From the NCBI GenBank assembly GCA_002730525.1, contig PCAK01000044.1, positions 124,001-188,000 on the forward strand: a stretch of DNA of 64,000 bases, written 5' to 3'. Numbering within the stretch: position 1 is the first letter of the stretch; every line of letters begins with the position of its first letter. The notes beneath the pieces are model-generated. The model ran no database searches, was not told the origin of the DNA, and was given only the letters and a program-made list of their open reading frames with translations. The stretch is from Acidobacteriota bacterium. GTDB taxonomy: Bacteria > Acidobacteriota > Vicinamibacteria > Vicinamibacterales > UBA823. Shown one piece after another: positions 1 through 9,066 of the stretch. Position numbers and translations under genes: made by a program.

Positions 1-1
1 G

Positions 2-289
2 CTGCTCGATTGGCCGCCCGACAGTGTGCCAAAAACGCTGCTCGAGCGTCTAAGTGAAGGAGAGGCCTCGCTGGCGGCGGCGATCGCCGACGAGTCGACG
101 CCGCCGGCGGCGGCGGCCGAATGCGGTATCGCGCTGAAGCGACGTCGCTTCGAGCGGGAGCGGGCGGCTGTGCAGGAAGAAATTGACCGACTGCAACAGC
201 GCGGTGGCGAGGGCGACCTCGCGGAAATCGACACGCTGTGGCAGCGAAAGAAGGACCTCTTGCTACAGCTCGAGGCGTTGAATCAGTAA
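2..289 (+). CDS. dnaG: DNA primase, C-terminal end (partial)
   Basis: The frame is open from the window edge, so only the last 95 codons are present. The residues are charged and helical, with [20 protein letters not shown] followed by a [14 protein letters not shown] tail. This is typical of the C-terminal helicase-binding helical domain of bacterial primase, which recruits DnaB at the replication fork. The catalytic TOPRIM domain is outside the window. The gene stops with TAA at 287-289, and the A of that stop is the first base of the ATG at 289 that may start rpoD. The dnaG-rpoD pair is a conserved macromolecular-synthesis neighbourhood, and that context carries much of the call. Confidence 0.75.
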   Translation: MLDWPPDSVPKTLLERLSEGEASLAAAIADESTPPAAAAECGIALKRRRFERERAAVQEEIDRLQQRGGEGDLAEIDTLWQRKKDLLLQLEALNQ

Positions 290-2055
290 TGGCGAAAAGT
301 AGCCCGCGCGCGCTGGCATCCGGTGAGAGGGTAGAGACCTTAAGGAAGGAACCCCCGTTGTCCATCGAAGAAAAGTACGACGAAGTCCGGCAGCTCATCG
401 CGATCGGCAAGGAGAAGGGCTACCTGTCGTACGACGAGGTCAACGAGCTCCTGCCGGCGGACATCACGTCATCCGACGAACTCGACGATCTGTTCAGCAC
501 GTTCGGCAACGCGGGCATCGAGGTCGTCGAATCGGAGCAGAAGTACCGCGAAGAGAAGATGCGCGACCGGAGGTCCGAGGGCAGCGAGGAACCCGAGCTG
601 GACCTGACGCCGGGTGCCCTCGACAAGACGAACGATCCGGTTCGGATGTACCTGCGCGAAATGGGTACCGTGCCGCTGCTGACGCGAGAGGGCGAGGTCG
701 AGATCGCGAAGCGCATCGAGCGGGGCAAGCTCGCGGTCATCAAGTCCATCTCACGGACCCCGACCATCGCGAAGGGCATCATCTACATGGGCGAACAGCT
801 CAAGAACCGGGCGGTCACCGTCCGGGAGCTGGCCACGTTCCAGGACGAAGAGATCACCGACGAACGGATCGAGGCGCGCGCGCGCCAGGTGCTGAAGCAG
901 ATGGAGGCGGTCCGCAAGGCGCGCATCGACCTCCAGAAGCGCGAGGCCAGGCTCGCAGCCATCTCGAAGCGCGATCGGAAACGGTACCGTCGCTCCAAGT
1001 GGAAGATGATGCGCGCGCGGATCCTGCTGTCCGACCTCATTCGGCGCATCGATTTCACCGAAGCGGTCAAGCGCAGAATGATCGTTCAGATCAAGGAGTC
1101 GGTGGAGACCGTGCAGCGGATCCAACGCGAGCTGGACAGCGTCGGCCGGCAGATCATTCTGAAGAAGAAGCGTGGCCGCCTCAAGGAGGAGGACCGGAAG
1201 GCCTTGGCGCGCCGGCAGCGGGAGATTCGCGCCGCCCTCCGGGAGCTCACGAGGGAGCTCGAGAGCACGCCCGAGGAGCTTCACCGCACGTTGCACACGA
1301 TCGCCCGCGGCGAGATGCAGGCCGAGCAGGCAAAGAAGGAACTGGTGGAAGCCAACCTGCGACTGGTCGTGTCGATTGCGAAGAAGTACACCAACCGTGG
1401 CCTGCAGTTCCTCGACCTGATCCAGGAAGGTAACATCGGGTTGATGAAGGCGGTGGACAAGTTCGAGTATCGCCGCGGCTACAAGTTTTCCACCTACGCA
1501 ACCTGGTGGATCCGCCAGGCCATCACGCGCGCCATCGCCGATCAGGCGCGGACCATTCGCATCCCGGTCCACATGATCGAGACGATCAACAAGCTCATTC
1601 GCACCTCCCGCGCGCTCGTCCAGGAACTGGGCCGCGAGCCGACGTCGGAAGAGATCGCCAAGCGGATGGACATTCCGGTGTCCAAGGTGCGGAAGGTCCT
1701 GAAGATCGCCCAGGAACCGATCTCCCTCGAGACCCCGATCGGCGAGGAAGAAGATAGCCATCTGGGCGATTTCATCGAGGACCGACAGGTCGTCTCTCCC
1801 GCCGAGGCCGTGATCAACCTGAACCTCAAGGAGCAGACGGAGTCGGTCTTGCGTACGCTCACGCCGCGCGAGGAACGGGTCATCAAGATGCGCTTCGGCG
1901 TCGGCGACGGCAGCGAGCATACGCTGGAGGAAGTCGGCCAGAGCTTCGCCGTCACCCGCGAGCGAATCCGCCAGATCGAGGCCAAGGCGCTGAGAAAACT
2001 GCGGCATCCGTCGCGCAGTCGCAAGCTTCGAGCGTTCCTCGAAGGGCGCACGTGA
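289..2055 (+). CDS. rpoD: RNA polymerase housekeeping sigma factor RpoD (sigma-70)
   Basis: This is the primary sigma factor, directing RNA polymerase to -35/-10 promoters. From the ATG at 289 it has 588 residues. Region 1.1 begins with [14 protein letters not shown] near residue 25 and region 1.2 with [11 protein letters not shown] near residue 116. A non-conserved helical insert follows. Region 2 ([20 protein letters not shown] and [20 protein letters not shown]) and region 4 ([17 protein letters not shown], then the [17 protein letters not shown] helix-turn-helix) are complete. Region 1.1 marks it as a group 1 sigma. The start is uncertain: ATG 289 overlaps the dnaG stop, but the TTG at 358 has a much better ribosome binding site and begins exactly at region 1.1, giving 565 residues. 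Confidence 0.97.
   Translation: MAKSSPRALASGERVETLRKEPPLSIEEKYDEVRQLIAIGKEKGYLSYDEVNELLPADITSSDELDDLFSTFGNAGIEVVESEQKYREEKMRDRRSEGSEEPELDLTPGALDKTNDPVRMYLREMGTVPLLTREGEVEIAKRIERGKLAVIKSISRTPTIAKGIIYMGEQLKNRAVTVRELATFQDEEITDERIEARARQVLKQMEAVRKARIDLQKREARLAAISKRDRKRYRRSKWKMMRARILLSDLIRRIDFTEAVKRRMIVQIKESVETVQRIQRELDSVGRQIILKKKRGRLKEEDRKALARRQREIRAALRELTRELESTPEELHRTLHTIARGEMQAEQAKKELVEANLRLVVSIAKKYTNRGLQFLDLIQEGNIGLMKAVDKFEYRRGYKFSTYATWWIRQAITRAIADQARTIRIPVHMIETINKLIRTSRALVQELGREPTSEEIAKRMDIPVSKVRKVLKIAQEPISLETPIGEEEDSHLGDFIEDRQVVSPAEAVINLNLKEQTESVLRTLTPREERVIKMRFGVGDGSEHTLEEVGQSFAVTRERIRQIEAKALRKLRHPSRSRKLRAFLEGRT
342..350 (+). promoter_or_regulatory. Strong Shine-Dalgarno before an internal TTG of rpoD
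   Basis: AAGGAAGGA lies 7 nt upstream of a TTG at 358-360, in frame with rpoD. It is the best ribosome binding site in this area and argues that translation may begin at TTG 358 instead of, or as well as, ATG 289. Confidence 0.5.
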
Positions 2056-2076
2056 CCCGGATGCCAGCTGATACGA

Positions 2077-2151
2077 GGGCCCATAGCTCAGCGGTAGAGC
2101 CGCCGGCTCATAACCGGTCCGTCCCAGGTTCGAATCCTGGTGGGCCCACCA
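2077..2151 (+). tRNA. tRNA with CAT anticodon (Met elongator or Ile2)
   Basis: A full cloverleaf of 75 nt can be drawn. The acceptor stem is GGGCCCA/TGGGCCC. The D arm is GCTC...GAGC and the anticodon stem GCCGG/CCGGT carries the loop CTCATAA. A five-base variable loop is followed by the T arm CCAGG-TTCGAAT-CCTGG and an encoded CCA end. A CAT anticodon can be elongator Met or the lysidine-modified Ile2; the first acceptor pair is G-C, not the mismatch of initiator tRNA. The sequence alone does not settle Met versus Ile2. It lies 21 nt after rpoD on the same strand. Confidence 0.95.
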
Positions 2152-2320
2152 TTGCCAAGAGGTTCAACGCGCGGTCGACTTCGACGTCGCGAACCTGACA
2201 CAATACGAGAGGCTGGCGCGCACCCGCCGGCCGACGCCAACCGACGCTTACGATGATGAGAGCCACGATCCACGGCACGCCCCGCACCCTGTCCGGGTGG
2301 AACCGTGCCGACGCCAACCG

Positions 2321-3055
2321 ATGCTGCCCGATCTCGAACGCTTGATCCGGCTGCAGAGTTTGCACACCACCGCCGACGACGCTCGGCGCCGCATCGCCAC
2401 GATCCCCGCGCAAATCGACGCGCTCGACGCCCGACTGGACGAACAGCGCTCAGCACTCGACACGGCCAAGCAGCAGCTCGAGACCAATCAGGGCAGCCGC
2501 CGCGAACTCGAGAAGGAAGTGGCCGCCGTACAGAGTCGCCTCAGCAAGTTCAAGGAACAGCTGATGAGCGTGAAGACCAACAAGGAATACCAGGCGATGC
2601 AGAAGGAGATCGCCACCGCGGAGCACGAGGTGCAGTCGTTCGAGGAGCGGATTCTCGAAGCGATGCTCGAGAGCGATACGCTGGCCGCCGCCGTGAAGGA
2701 CGCCGAGGCCTCCCTGGCGGCGGCCGAAGCCGACATCGAGGCCGAGCGGAAGACGATCGAACAGGAGCGCGGTACCTGCGAGGCCGCCGCCAAAAAGGCG
2801 CTCGACGCCCGGGAAGTCCTGGCGGGCGAGATTGCAGGGAAGATCCTTGGGCTGTTCGACCAGATCGTCGAGAAGCGGAACGGTGTCGCGGTCGTCGAGG
2901 CCAGGGATGGCCTCTGCAGCTCGTGCCACGTGCACCTCCGCCCGCAGGTACTCAACGACGTACGCCGCAACGATCGCCTGATTCAGTGCGAACACTGCGG
3001 CCGTATCCTCCACTTCGACGCCGCCGCTGGTGCCCAGCCGGCCGCGGACGCCTGA
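2321..3055 (+). CDS. Coiled-coil protein with C-terminal C4 zinc ribbon (COG1579 type)
   Basis: This 244-residue protein has a long N-terminal helical hairpin (about residues 5-190), rich in E, A, Q and R with heptad-like spacing. A zinc ribbon follows, with CSSCHVHL and, about 20 residues later, CEHCGRIL. It matches the widespread COG1579/CT398-like family, whose bacterial members are poorly characterised and are proposed nucleic-acid or secretion-linked adaptors. The ATG at 2321 was chosen because the family starts just before the first helix (LPDLERLIRLQSLHTTADD); the frame extends further upstream without obvious homology. It is followed 30 nt later by an RNase H gene, an arrangement common for this family. 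Confidence 0.8.
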   Translation: MLPDLERLIRLQSLHTTADDARRRIATIPAQIDALDARLDEQRSALDTAKQQLETNQGSRRELEKEVAAVQSRLSKFKEQLMSVKTNKEYQAMQKEIATAEHEVQSFEERILEAMLESDTLAAAVKDAEASLAAAEADIEAERKTIEQERGTCEAAAKKALDAREVLAGEIAGKILGLFDQIVEKRNGVAVVEARDGLCSSCHVHLRPQVLNDVRRNDRLIQCEHCGRILHFDAAAGAQPAADA

Positions 3056-3085
3056 TCGGCCGCCCACGCTCGCAGACCGTCACCC

Positions 3086-3493
3086 ATGCTCGTGGCCTAC
3101 ATCGACGGCGGGTCCCGGGGTAATCCCGGACCGGCCGGCTACGGTGTCAGAATCGAGGAGCCGGACGGCGCGGTTCACGCCGAGCTGAGGGGCGCGCTGG
3201 GCACCGCGACCAACAACGTCGCCGAGTACCGCGGCCTCATCGCCGCGCTCACCTTCCTCGTCGACACCGGGCAGCGACAGGTGCTTGTCAGGTCGGATTC
3301 CCAGCTGCTGGTCCGCCAGATGCAGGGCAAGTACCGCGTCCGGCACCCGGGGCTGCAGCCACTGCACCAGGAGGCCAGCGCGCTGGTGCAGCAGCTCGAA
3401 GGGACCCGCTTCGAGCACGTCCCGCGCGCCTCGAACACCGAGGCCGACCGGCTCGCCAACCTGGCCATGGATGAAGCCGAGGCCGAGGCCTGA
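3086..3493 (+). CDS. Ribonuclease H family protein (RNase HI-like)
   Basis: At 135 residues this is a single RNase H fold. It begins YIDGGSRGNPGPAGYG, and the four acidic catalytic residues can be placed at D7, E47 (NNVAEYRG), D71 (RSDSQLL) and D121 (NTEADRLAN). These bind two metal ions and cleave RNA in RNA-DNA hybrids. The sequence resembles the shorter RnhA-like proteins of Gram-positives and archaea (reverse-transcriptase-like domain) more than E. coli RNase HI, because the basic handle region is missing. It probably acts on R-loops or primer remnants. It follows the zinc-ribbon gene and precedes acpS by 5 nt, so the three are likely cotranscribed. Confidence 0.85.
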   Translation: MLVAYIDGGSRGNPGPAGYGVRIEEPDGAVHAELRGALGTATNNVAEYRGLIAALTFLVDTGQRQVLVRSDSQLLVRQMQGKYRVRHPGLQPLHQEASALVQQLEGTRFEHVPRASNTEADRLANLAMDEAEAEA

Positions 3494-3498
3494 CCCCA

Positions 3499-3879
3499 GT
3501 GACGATCATCGGGACCGGCCTCGACGCCACCGACATTCCCCGGATCGAGCGGGTCCTGGAGCGCTACGGTGAGAGGTTCTTGACGCGCATCTTCACGCCG
3601 GGTGAGATCGCCTACTGTCAGAAGCGACGGAACCCCGCGCCGCACCTCGCCGGGCGGTTCGCCGCGAAGGAGGCCGCCATGAAGGCGCTCGGCACCGGGC
3701 ACTCGAGGGGCGTGCTCTGGCGTGACATCGAGGTCGTGCGGCACGGTGGACCGCCGCAACTGAAGTTTCACGGCGGCGCGGCCAGGCGGTTCGGGGAACT
3801 CGGTGCCGCCTCGAGCGTGCTGACCATCACGCACGCGGATGCGCTGGCCCTCGCACACGTCCTGCTCCTGGGCGGCTAG
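3499..3879 (+). CDS. acpS: Holo-[acyl-carrier-protein] synthase
   Basis: This enzyme transfers 4'-phosphopantetheine from CoA to the serine of apo-ACP, activating fatty acid synthesis. The 126-residue length is standard. The metal-binding signature is present: D9 in GTGLDATDIPRIE and E58 in GRFAAKEAAMKALG. The start is a GTG at 3499, just after the RNase H gene. The stop codon overlaps the stop of the convergent radical SAM gene, the two sharing a CTAG. Confidence 0.93.
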   Translation: MTIIGTGLDATDIPRIERVLERYGERFLTRIFTPGEIAYCQKRRNPAPHLAGRFAAKEAAMKALGTGHSRGVLWRDIEVVRHGGPPQLKFHGGAARRFGELGAASSVLTITHADALALAHVLLLGG

Positions 3880-5609
3880 CCGCGGACCAGCGGCGGCGGC
3901 GTGCCGCCACGCGCGGGCGGCAGTGTCGGTTCGCCGCGCAAGCTCTTGTCGAATTCCGATCGGAAGAAGGCGTCCTTCGCGCCGCCGTCGATGATGTCCC
4001 ACGGCAGCGCCGGGTCGAGGCTGCGATCCCGGAACACCCAGAACTCGGGGTCGACATCGGCTGTCTCGGCGGCGCGCCGCCAGTCACCCCCGTTCAGGGA
4101 TGCCGCATCGATGACCGGGGCGACCCGTCGGTCACCCAGCGACAGCAGCGCCTGATAGAAGGCGTGGCGCTCCGACTTGATCGACGCGTGCACGTGGTCG
4201 AGTCCGGCCAGCAGTTCTCGCAGTCGCTTGGTCCGAGCCGCCACGATGGCCGGCGCCGTCATCGGCATCCATTGATAGCTCGTGCCGGGCTTCGGCACGA
4301 GCGGATTCACGCTGGCAATAATCCGGCCCGGGCGACCTCGGCGGCGGGCGTGGGTGAGCATCGCGTCTCGCAACCGGACCACCAGGTCTCGGATGGCCAC
4401 CAGATCCGCATCGGTCTCGGTCGGCAGGCCGACCATGAAGTAGAGCTTCAGGTTCTCGACACCGGTCGAGAAGATCAACTCGGCTTTCTCGAGAATCTGC
4501 TCGTTCGAGATAACCTTGTTCACCACCTGGCGCAGACGATCGGATCCGGCTTCCGGGGCAATCGTGACCGTCCGCTCGCCGCTCCGGTACAGCAACTCGA
4601 CGATCTGCGGCGTCAGGTCGTCGAGACGCAGTGACGCAAGACTGACCGTGTAGCCGAGCGCCAGCAGGCGCTCGAGAATCTCCTCGATGTCGGGATGGTC
4701 GCACGCCGCGATCGACACGAGCCCGGCTCGGCCCGCGTAGGGCTTGGCCTGCTCGGCCAGCGAGAGAATCCGCTCGGTGGCGAACGCGCGCACGGGCAGG
4801 TAGTTGTAGCCGGCCCAGCAGAACCGGCAGAGCTTCGCGCAGCCCCGCACGATCTCGACCAGGAACCGAGACCCGAACTCGGTGTGCGGTGTGAAGATCC
4901 GCGTGCAGGGTGGGTCGATCTCGTCGATCGTCTTGACCGCGGCCTTCGGGACGAACGGCTGCACGGCCGGCTCCAGCGCCTCGTGCGGTTCGGCCACGCC
5001 GTCGTCGCGATAGCGCACCCCATAGAGCGACGGCACGTAGAAACCAGGCTGGGTCGCCAGCTGCCGCAGCGCATCCCGACGGTCCATTGCCGCCACCGCC
5101 GAGACCAGGGGCGCGACCAGGGCTTCGCCCTCGCCCACCGACACGACGTCGACGAACGGCGCGAGCGGCTCGGGATTCAAGAACGTCACGGCGCCGCCCA
5201 AGACGACCAGCGGATGCCGATCGGTCCGCTCGCTCGCATAGATCGGCATGCCCGCGAGCCTCAGCATCGTCAGGATGTTCACGTAGTCCCATTCGAACGA
5301 CACCGTGAAGGCCACGACGTCGAAGTCGGAGACCGGCATCTGGGTGTCGAGCGACAGGAGCGGCGCACGCGACGTCTGCAGGGCACGCAATTCCTGCTTG
5401 GGGGGCAGGAACACCCGCTCGCAGGCGACACCCGGCTCGCAATTGAACAGGTGGTGCACCGTCTGTACGCCGAGATTGGACATCCCGACGTGATAGGTGT
5501 TGGGAAAGGCCAGGACGACCCGGAGCCGGTCGCCGACCGACGGTCGACCACCTCCTCGCTCGAGATCGAGCTGGCGCTGCGCAGCTTCGCGCTGCTGCCA
5601 GAAGGACAT
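3876..5609 (-). CDS. B12-binding radical SAM protein (TIGR03960-like)
   Basis: The protein has 577 residues. An N-terminal cobalamin-binding-like domain (LRVVLAFPNTYHVGMSNLG, then VVLGGAVTFLNPEPLAPFVD and SVGEGE) precedes a radical SAM core with the cluster motif CAKLCRFCWAG (CxxxCxxC), and a C-terminal region of unknown role. This is the architecture of the uncharacterised TIGR03960 family. In some bacteria that family is fused or adjacent to a DUF2344 (TIGR03936) protein, which is not present here. The substrate is unknown. It lies 32 nt downstream of ftsZ and is apparently the last gene of the dcw operon. Confidence 0.85.
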   Translation of the reverse strand: MSFWQQREAAQRQLDLERGGGRPSVGDRLRVVLAFPNTYHVGMSNLGVQTVHHLFNCEPGVACERVFLPPKQELRALQTSRAPLLSLDTQMPVSDFDVVAFTVSFEWDYVNILTMLRLAGMPIYASERTDRHPLVVLGGAVTFLNPEPLAPFVDVVSVGEGEALVAPLVSAVAAMDRRDALRQLATQPGFYVPSLYGVRYRDDGVAEPHEALEPAVQPFVPKAAVKTIDEIDPPCTRIFTPHTEFGSRFLVEIVRGCAKLCRFCWAGYNYLPVRAFATERILSLAEQAKPYAGRAGLVSIAACDHPDIEEILERLLALGYTVSLASLRLDDLTPQIVELLYRSGERTVTIAPEAGSDRLRQVVNKVISNEQILEKAELIFSTGVENLKLYFMVGLPTETDADLVAIRDLVVRLRDAMLTHARRRGRPGRIIASVNPLVPKPGTSYQWMPMTAPAIVAARTKRLRELLAGLDHVHASIKSERHAFYQALLSLGDRRVAPVIDAASLNGGDWRRAAETADVDPEFWVFRDRSLDPALPWDIIDGGAKDAFFRSEFDKSLRGEPTLPPARGGTPPPLVRG

Positions 5610-5641
5610 GTCGCTCGGTCGCCCGGCCCGGACGATGCGGC

Positions 5642-6907
5642 CTACGCCTCCGACTGGCGACGCAGGAACGCCGGCACGTCGACCGGTACGGTGTCGTCCA
5701 GATCTAGCTCGACGTCAGCGAGCGCGCTGTCCCCCGCAGCCGGAGCCGTGGCCAGCGGGAAGTCGACCGCGGGCTGGCGCGCCAGCGAGAGCCGCGGCGC
5801 CGCGGCGGAGGGCTCCGCGTTCTCCTGGGTCCACGTCGAGTAGTGCTGCAGGTCGACCGGGGTCGAGCTCTGCTCCGCCGGCGTGTGCGCCTGCCGGTCG
5901 AATCCGGTCGCGATGACCGTGATCTTGACCTGCCCCTGCATGGTCGGATCGACGACGGCGCCGAAGATGATGTTCGCCTCGTCGTGCGCCGCCTCGTGAA
6001 TGATCGACGAGGCTTCACTGACTTCGATCAGCGACAGATCGCCGCCGCCCGTGATGTTGATGATCACGCCGCGCGCGCCCTTGACCGACGCGTCCTCGAG
6101 CAACGGGCTCGAGATCGCCAGGTTCGCGGCGTCGCTGGCGCGCGACGCGCCTTCGCCGATACCGGTCCCCATGATGGCCATGCCCATGCCGGACATGATC
6201 GTCGTGACGTCGGCAAAGTCGAGATTGATCAAGCCGGGCACGAGGATCAGATCGGAGATGCCCTGGATGGCCTGGCGCAGCACGTCGTCGGCCGTCGCGA
6301 ACGCATCCACCAACGACGTCTGGCGCTCGATCGTCGACAGCAGCCGCTCGTTGGGTATGGTGATGACCGAATCGACACACTCGCGAAGCTCCTCGAGTCC
6401 CTGCTCCGCTCTCGTGGCGCGCTTCTTCCCTTCGAACGCGAACGGCTTCGTGACCACGGCGATGGTCAGCGCACCCAACTCGCTGGCCAGGCTGGCAATG
6501 ACCGGCGCCGCGCCGGTGCCCGTGCCGCCGCCCAACCCCGTCGTGACGAACACCATGTCGGCACCGTCGAGGGCCTGCAGCAACTTGTCCGTATCCTCCA
6601 ACGCCGACTGCCGGCCGAGGTTCGGGTCGGCGCCGGCGCCAAGCCCCTTGGTGATCCTGGCGCCCAGTTGAATCTTGCTGGGCGCGGCGTTCCCCTTCAG
6701 CGCCTGAATATCGGTGTTGGCGACGATGAAGTCGACGCCCTGCAGGCCTGACTGCACCATCCGGTTCACGGCATTGCCACCGCCGCCCCCGACCCCGACC
6801 ACGGAGATACGGGCACCAGCCCGGGCCGCTTCGTCGAGCGTGAGACGCAATGACGGGTCACCAGTAATCCGGTCAGTACCTGTCTGAGGAATGTTCACGT
6901 CGGTCAT
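5642..6907 (-). CDS. ftsZ: Cell division protein FtsZ
   Basis: FtsZ is the tubulin-like GTPase that forms the Z ring at midcell. It has 421 residues from the ATG at 6907, which has a GGAGG 7 nt upstream (6915-6919). Visible motifs are the glycine loop [13 protein letters not shown] (about 38-50), the tubulin signature GGGTGTG (126-132) and the T7 synergy loop NLDFADV (228-234) that completes the GTPase site of the next subunit. After a variable linker rich in A, P and S comes the conserved tail [10 protein letters not shown], which contacts FtsA and other partners. It is 54 nt downstream of ftsA. Confidence 0.98.
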   Translation of the reverse strand: MTDVNIPQTGTDRITGDPSLRLTLDEAARAGARISVVGVGGGGGNAVNRMVQSGLQGVDFIVANTDIQALKGNAAPSKIQLGARITKGLGAGADPNLGRQSALEDTDKLLQALDGADMVFVTTGLGGGTGTGAAPVIASLASELGALTIAVVTKPFAFEGKKRATRAEQGLEELRECVDSVITIPNERLLSTIERQTSLVDAFATADDVLRQAIQGISDLILVPGLINLDFADVTTIMSGMGMAIMGTGIGEGASRASDAANLAISSPLLEDASVKGARGVIINITGGGDLSLIEVSEASSIIHEAAHDEANIIFGAVVDPTMQGQVKITVIATGFDRQAHTPAEQSSTPVDLQHYSTWTQENAEPSAAAPRLSLARQPAVDFPLATAPAAGDSALADVELDLDDTVPVDVPAFLRRQSEA

Positions 6908-6961
6908 CTTCAGGCCTCCACCTCGCGAAGGACGGACACGCCGCCACATGGACTCGAGAAT

Positions 6962-8197
6962 CTAGAAGAACTCCTTGAACAGGCCAAACAACCGGCCCGC
7001 GACGCGGCCGAGCGCACCGCTGCCCACCAGCCGTGTCGGTTCGCTCACATGGTTTCGATGGGCGTACATCACGAGCCCGACGGCGGTCGCGAACGCCGGG
7101 CTGTGGACGTGGTCGGCGAGTCCCCCGATCTCGCCAGGGCACCCCCGTCGGATCGGCAGGTCGAAGATCTGCTCCGCGATCTCAGCCGTGCCGTCAAGGG
7201 CCGCGCCACCGCCTGTCAGCACGATGCCAGAGTTCAGCGACTTCTCGTAGCCGGCGCGGCGGATTTCATCCCAGAGCAGGTGGAAGATCTCCTCGGCGCG
7301 TGGTTGGAGGATCTCGGACAGGATGCGGCGCGCCATGACCCGGGGCTGCCGTCCGCCGACGCTGACCACTTCCATCGTCTCGTCCTCGTCGACCATCGCC
7401 GACAAGGCGCAGCCACACCGACGCTTGATCTTTTCTGCGTCAGGAATCGGCGTGCGCAGGCCGACGGCGATGTCGTTCGTGAAGTGATCACCGCCGATCG
7501 CCACCACACCGGTGTGCCAGAGGCTGCCGCGCTCGAAAATGGCGAAGTCGGTCGTGCCCCCGCCGATGTCGACCAGGGCCACGCCCAGCTCCTTCTCGTC
7601 GTTCGTCAGGACCGATTCACTCGCCGCGAGTTGCTCGAGCACCGTGTCCAACACCGCCACGCCCGCGCGATTGACGCACGCCACGATGTTCTGCGTGGAC
7701 GACGCGCTACCGGTGATGATGTGAACGTTAACCTCGAGGCGGGCGCCCGTTATGCCGACGGGGGCGCCGATGCCGTCCTGCTCATCCACGACGAAGTCCT
7801 GTGGCAGGACGTGCAGAATCTCGCGCCCACTCGGCAGGGCCACCGCCTTGGCCGCGTCGATGGCGCGCTGTACGTCCTCCCGCGAGATTTCCCGATGCTT
7901 GCCAGCCACCGCGACGACGCCCCGGCTGTTGAAGCCCTTGACGTGCGCACCCGACAACCCCAGGTGCACCGAGTCGATCTCGACACCCGCCGTCAACTCG
8001 GTTTCCTCGATCGCTTTCTTCACCGATTCGACCGCGGCTTCCAGGTTCACGACTACCCCGCGCCGGATACCGTGGGCCTCGGCCACGCCGATCCCGATGA
8101 TGTCGAGGCTGCCGTCGTCCATCATCTCGCCGACGATGGCGGTGATCTTCGACGTGCCGACGTCAAGGCCGACGAGATATCGTTCTTTGCGTGCCAC
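6962..8197 (-). CDS. ftsA: Cell division protein FtsA
   Basis: FtsA is an actin-like ATPase that tethers FtsZ to the membrane and starts divisome maturation. It has 411 residues. The actin-fold phosphate loops LDVGTSKITAIVGE and LVDIGGGTTDFAIFERG are present, as is the adenosine motif IVLTGGGAALDG. The C-terminus GRVAGRLFGLFKEFF can form the amphipathic membrane-targeting helix. The start is a GTG at 8197 with a close GGAGG ribosome site. It follows ftsQ by 29 nt. Confidence 0.97.
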   Translation of the reverse strand: MARKERYLVGLDVGTSKITAIVGEMMDDGSLDIIGIGVAEAHGIRRGVVVNLEAAVESVKKAIEETELTAGVEIDSVHLGLSGAHVKGFNSRGVVAVAGKHREISREDVQRAIDAAKAVALPSGREILHVLPQDFVVDEQDGIGAPVGITGARLEVNVHIITGSASSTQNIVACVNRAGVAVLDTVLEQLAASESVLTNDEKELGVALVDIGGGTTDFAIFERGSLWHTGVVAIGGDHFTNDIAVGLRTPIPDAEKIKRRCGCALSAMVDEDETMEVVSVGGRQPRVMARRILSEILQPRAEEIFHLLWDEIRRAGYEKSLNSGIVLTGGGAALDGTAEIAEQIFDLPIRRGCPGEIGGLADHVHSPAFATAVGLVMYAHRNHVSEPTRLVGSGALGRVAGRLFGLFKEFF

Positions 8198-8226
8198 ACA
8201 TCCTCCGTACCGTGTGATCGAGGTCG

Positions 8227-9066
8227 TCAGGGCACGGCCGGAATCGGGTCATCCGATCCCACCGGCCGGACATACACTCGCTCTCCGAATCGCAAGTCGA
8301 CGTAGTCGATCTCGGGAACGCGCTCGCGCAGGGCCTCGGCCATCTCGAGATACGCGTGAATCCGATCGGAGAATCCAACATTACCCAGGCGTAGCAGCGC
8401 ACCGTCACCGTCGAGCAGCACAACGACGTCCGAGGCATCGGCCACATCGAACTGCGACACACGGCGCGCCAGGTCTGGCCTGGACTCGAGGTCCTCCATG
8501 AACCGGAGCGCCAGACGCGCCCGCACCGGATCGATGACGGACGGCCCGGTCTCGACGCGCTCGATCAAGCCATCGATGATCGGGAGATCGAAGTCGGCAT
8601 ACTGTGGTCCGTACTCGTCGATGACAGCGCCGCGCGCATCGACGAGATAGAGCTGCTCGTCGACTCGGCCGAACGCGATCGGCAGCCGCTCGGTCACCAC
8701 GATGTCGATCGTCGATGGCATCACCTTGCGGAGCGACGCGTTCTTCACCCAGGGTGAGGTGATCAACCGGTCGCGCCAGGTCTCGAGCCGCGCCGTCAGA
8801 ATGTTCTCGCCGCGTAGGTCGTCGACCAGCGCGAGCACTTCGCCGGTCGACAGCCGCGTGTGCCCGCGCACCTCGATCCGATCGATGGCCAGCGCCGACG
8901 CGTTCAGCACGAGGTCGGTCGCCCGGTAGAGCGCGTAGGCCACGAGCAGGAACACCACCACAGTGCGCCCGACGCGCAGGAGCCCGGCGCGCGTCGTCCG
9001 GCGTCGCTTCAACGGCTTGACGTGAGAGCGCCGGAAGCGCTTGTCCGCGGGTGCTCGAACGCCCAT
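8227..9066 (-). CDS. ftsQ: Cell division protein FtsQ/DivIB
   Basis: The protein has 279 residues: a basic cytoplasmic N-terminus (HVKPLKRRRTTRAG), one membrane helix (TVVVFLLVAYALYRATDLVL, about residues 35-54), a POTRA domain (IDRIEVRGHTRLSTGEVLAL) and the FtsQ domain that binds FtsB/FtsL. It regulates septal peptidoglycan synthesis from the periplasm. Its ATG overlaps the murC stop codon by one base, so translation is probably coupled. The family diverges quickly; the call rests on architecture plus its position between murC and ftsA. Confidence 0.92.
   Translation of the reverse strand: MGVRAPADKRFRRSHVKPLKRRRTTRAGLLRVGRTVVVFLLVAYALYRATDLVLNASALAIDRIEVRGHTRLSTGEVLALVDDLRGENILTARLETWRDRLITSPWVKNASLRKVMPSTIDIVVTERLPIAFGRVDEQLYLVDARGAVIDEYGPQYADFDLPIIDGLIERVETGPSVIDPVRARLALRFMEDLESRPDLARRVSQFDVADASDVVVLLDGDGALLRLGNVGFSDRIHAYLEMAEALRERVPEIDYVDLRFGERVYVRPVGSDDPIPAVP

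Noticed and set aside
751-2007. 418-residue open frame on the minus strand opposite rpoD
   Set aside because: It mirrors rpoD codons in GC-rich DNA, has no recognisable domain, and rpoD is certain.
2152-3085. Possible RNase P RNA near the zinc-ribbon and RNase H genes
   Set aside because: In some phyla rnpB lies near these genes, but the gaps here are 169 and 30 nt and show no P-RNA landmarks.
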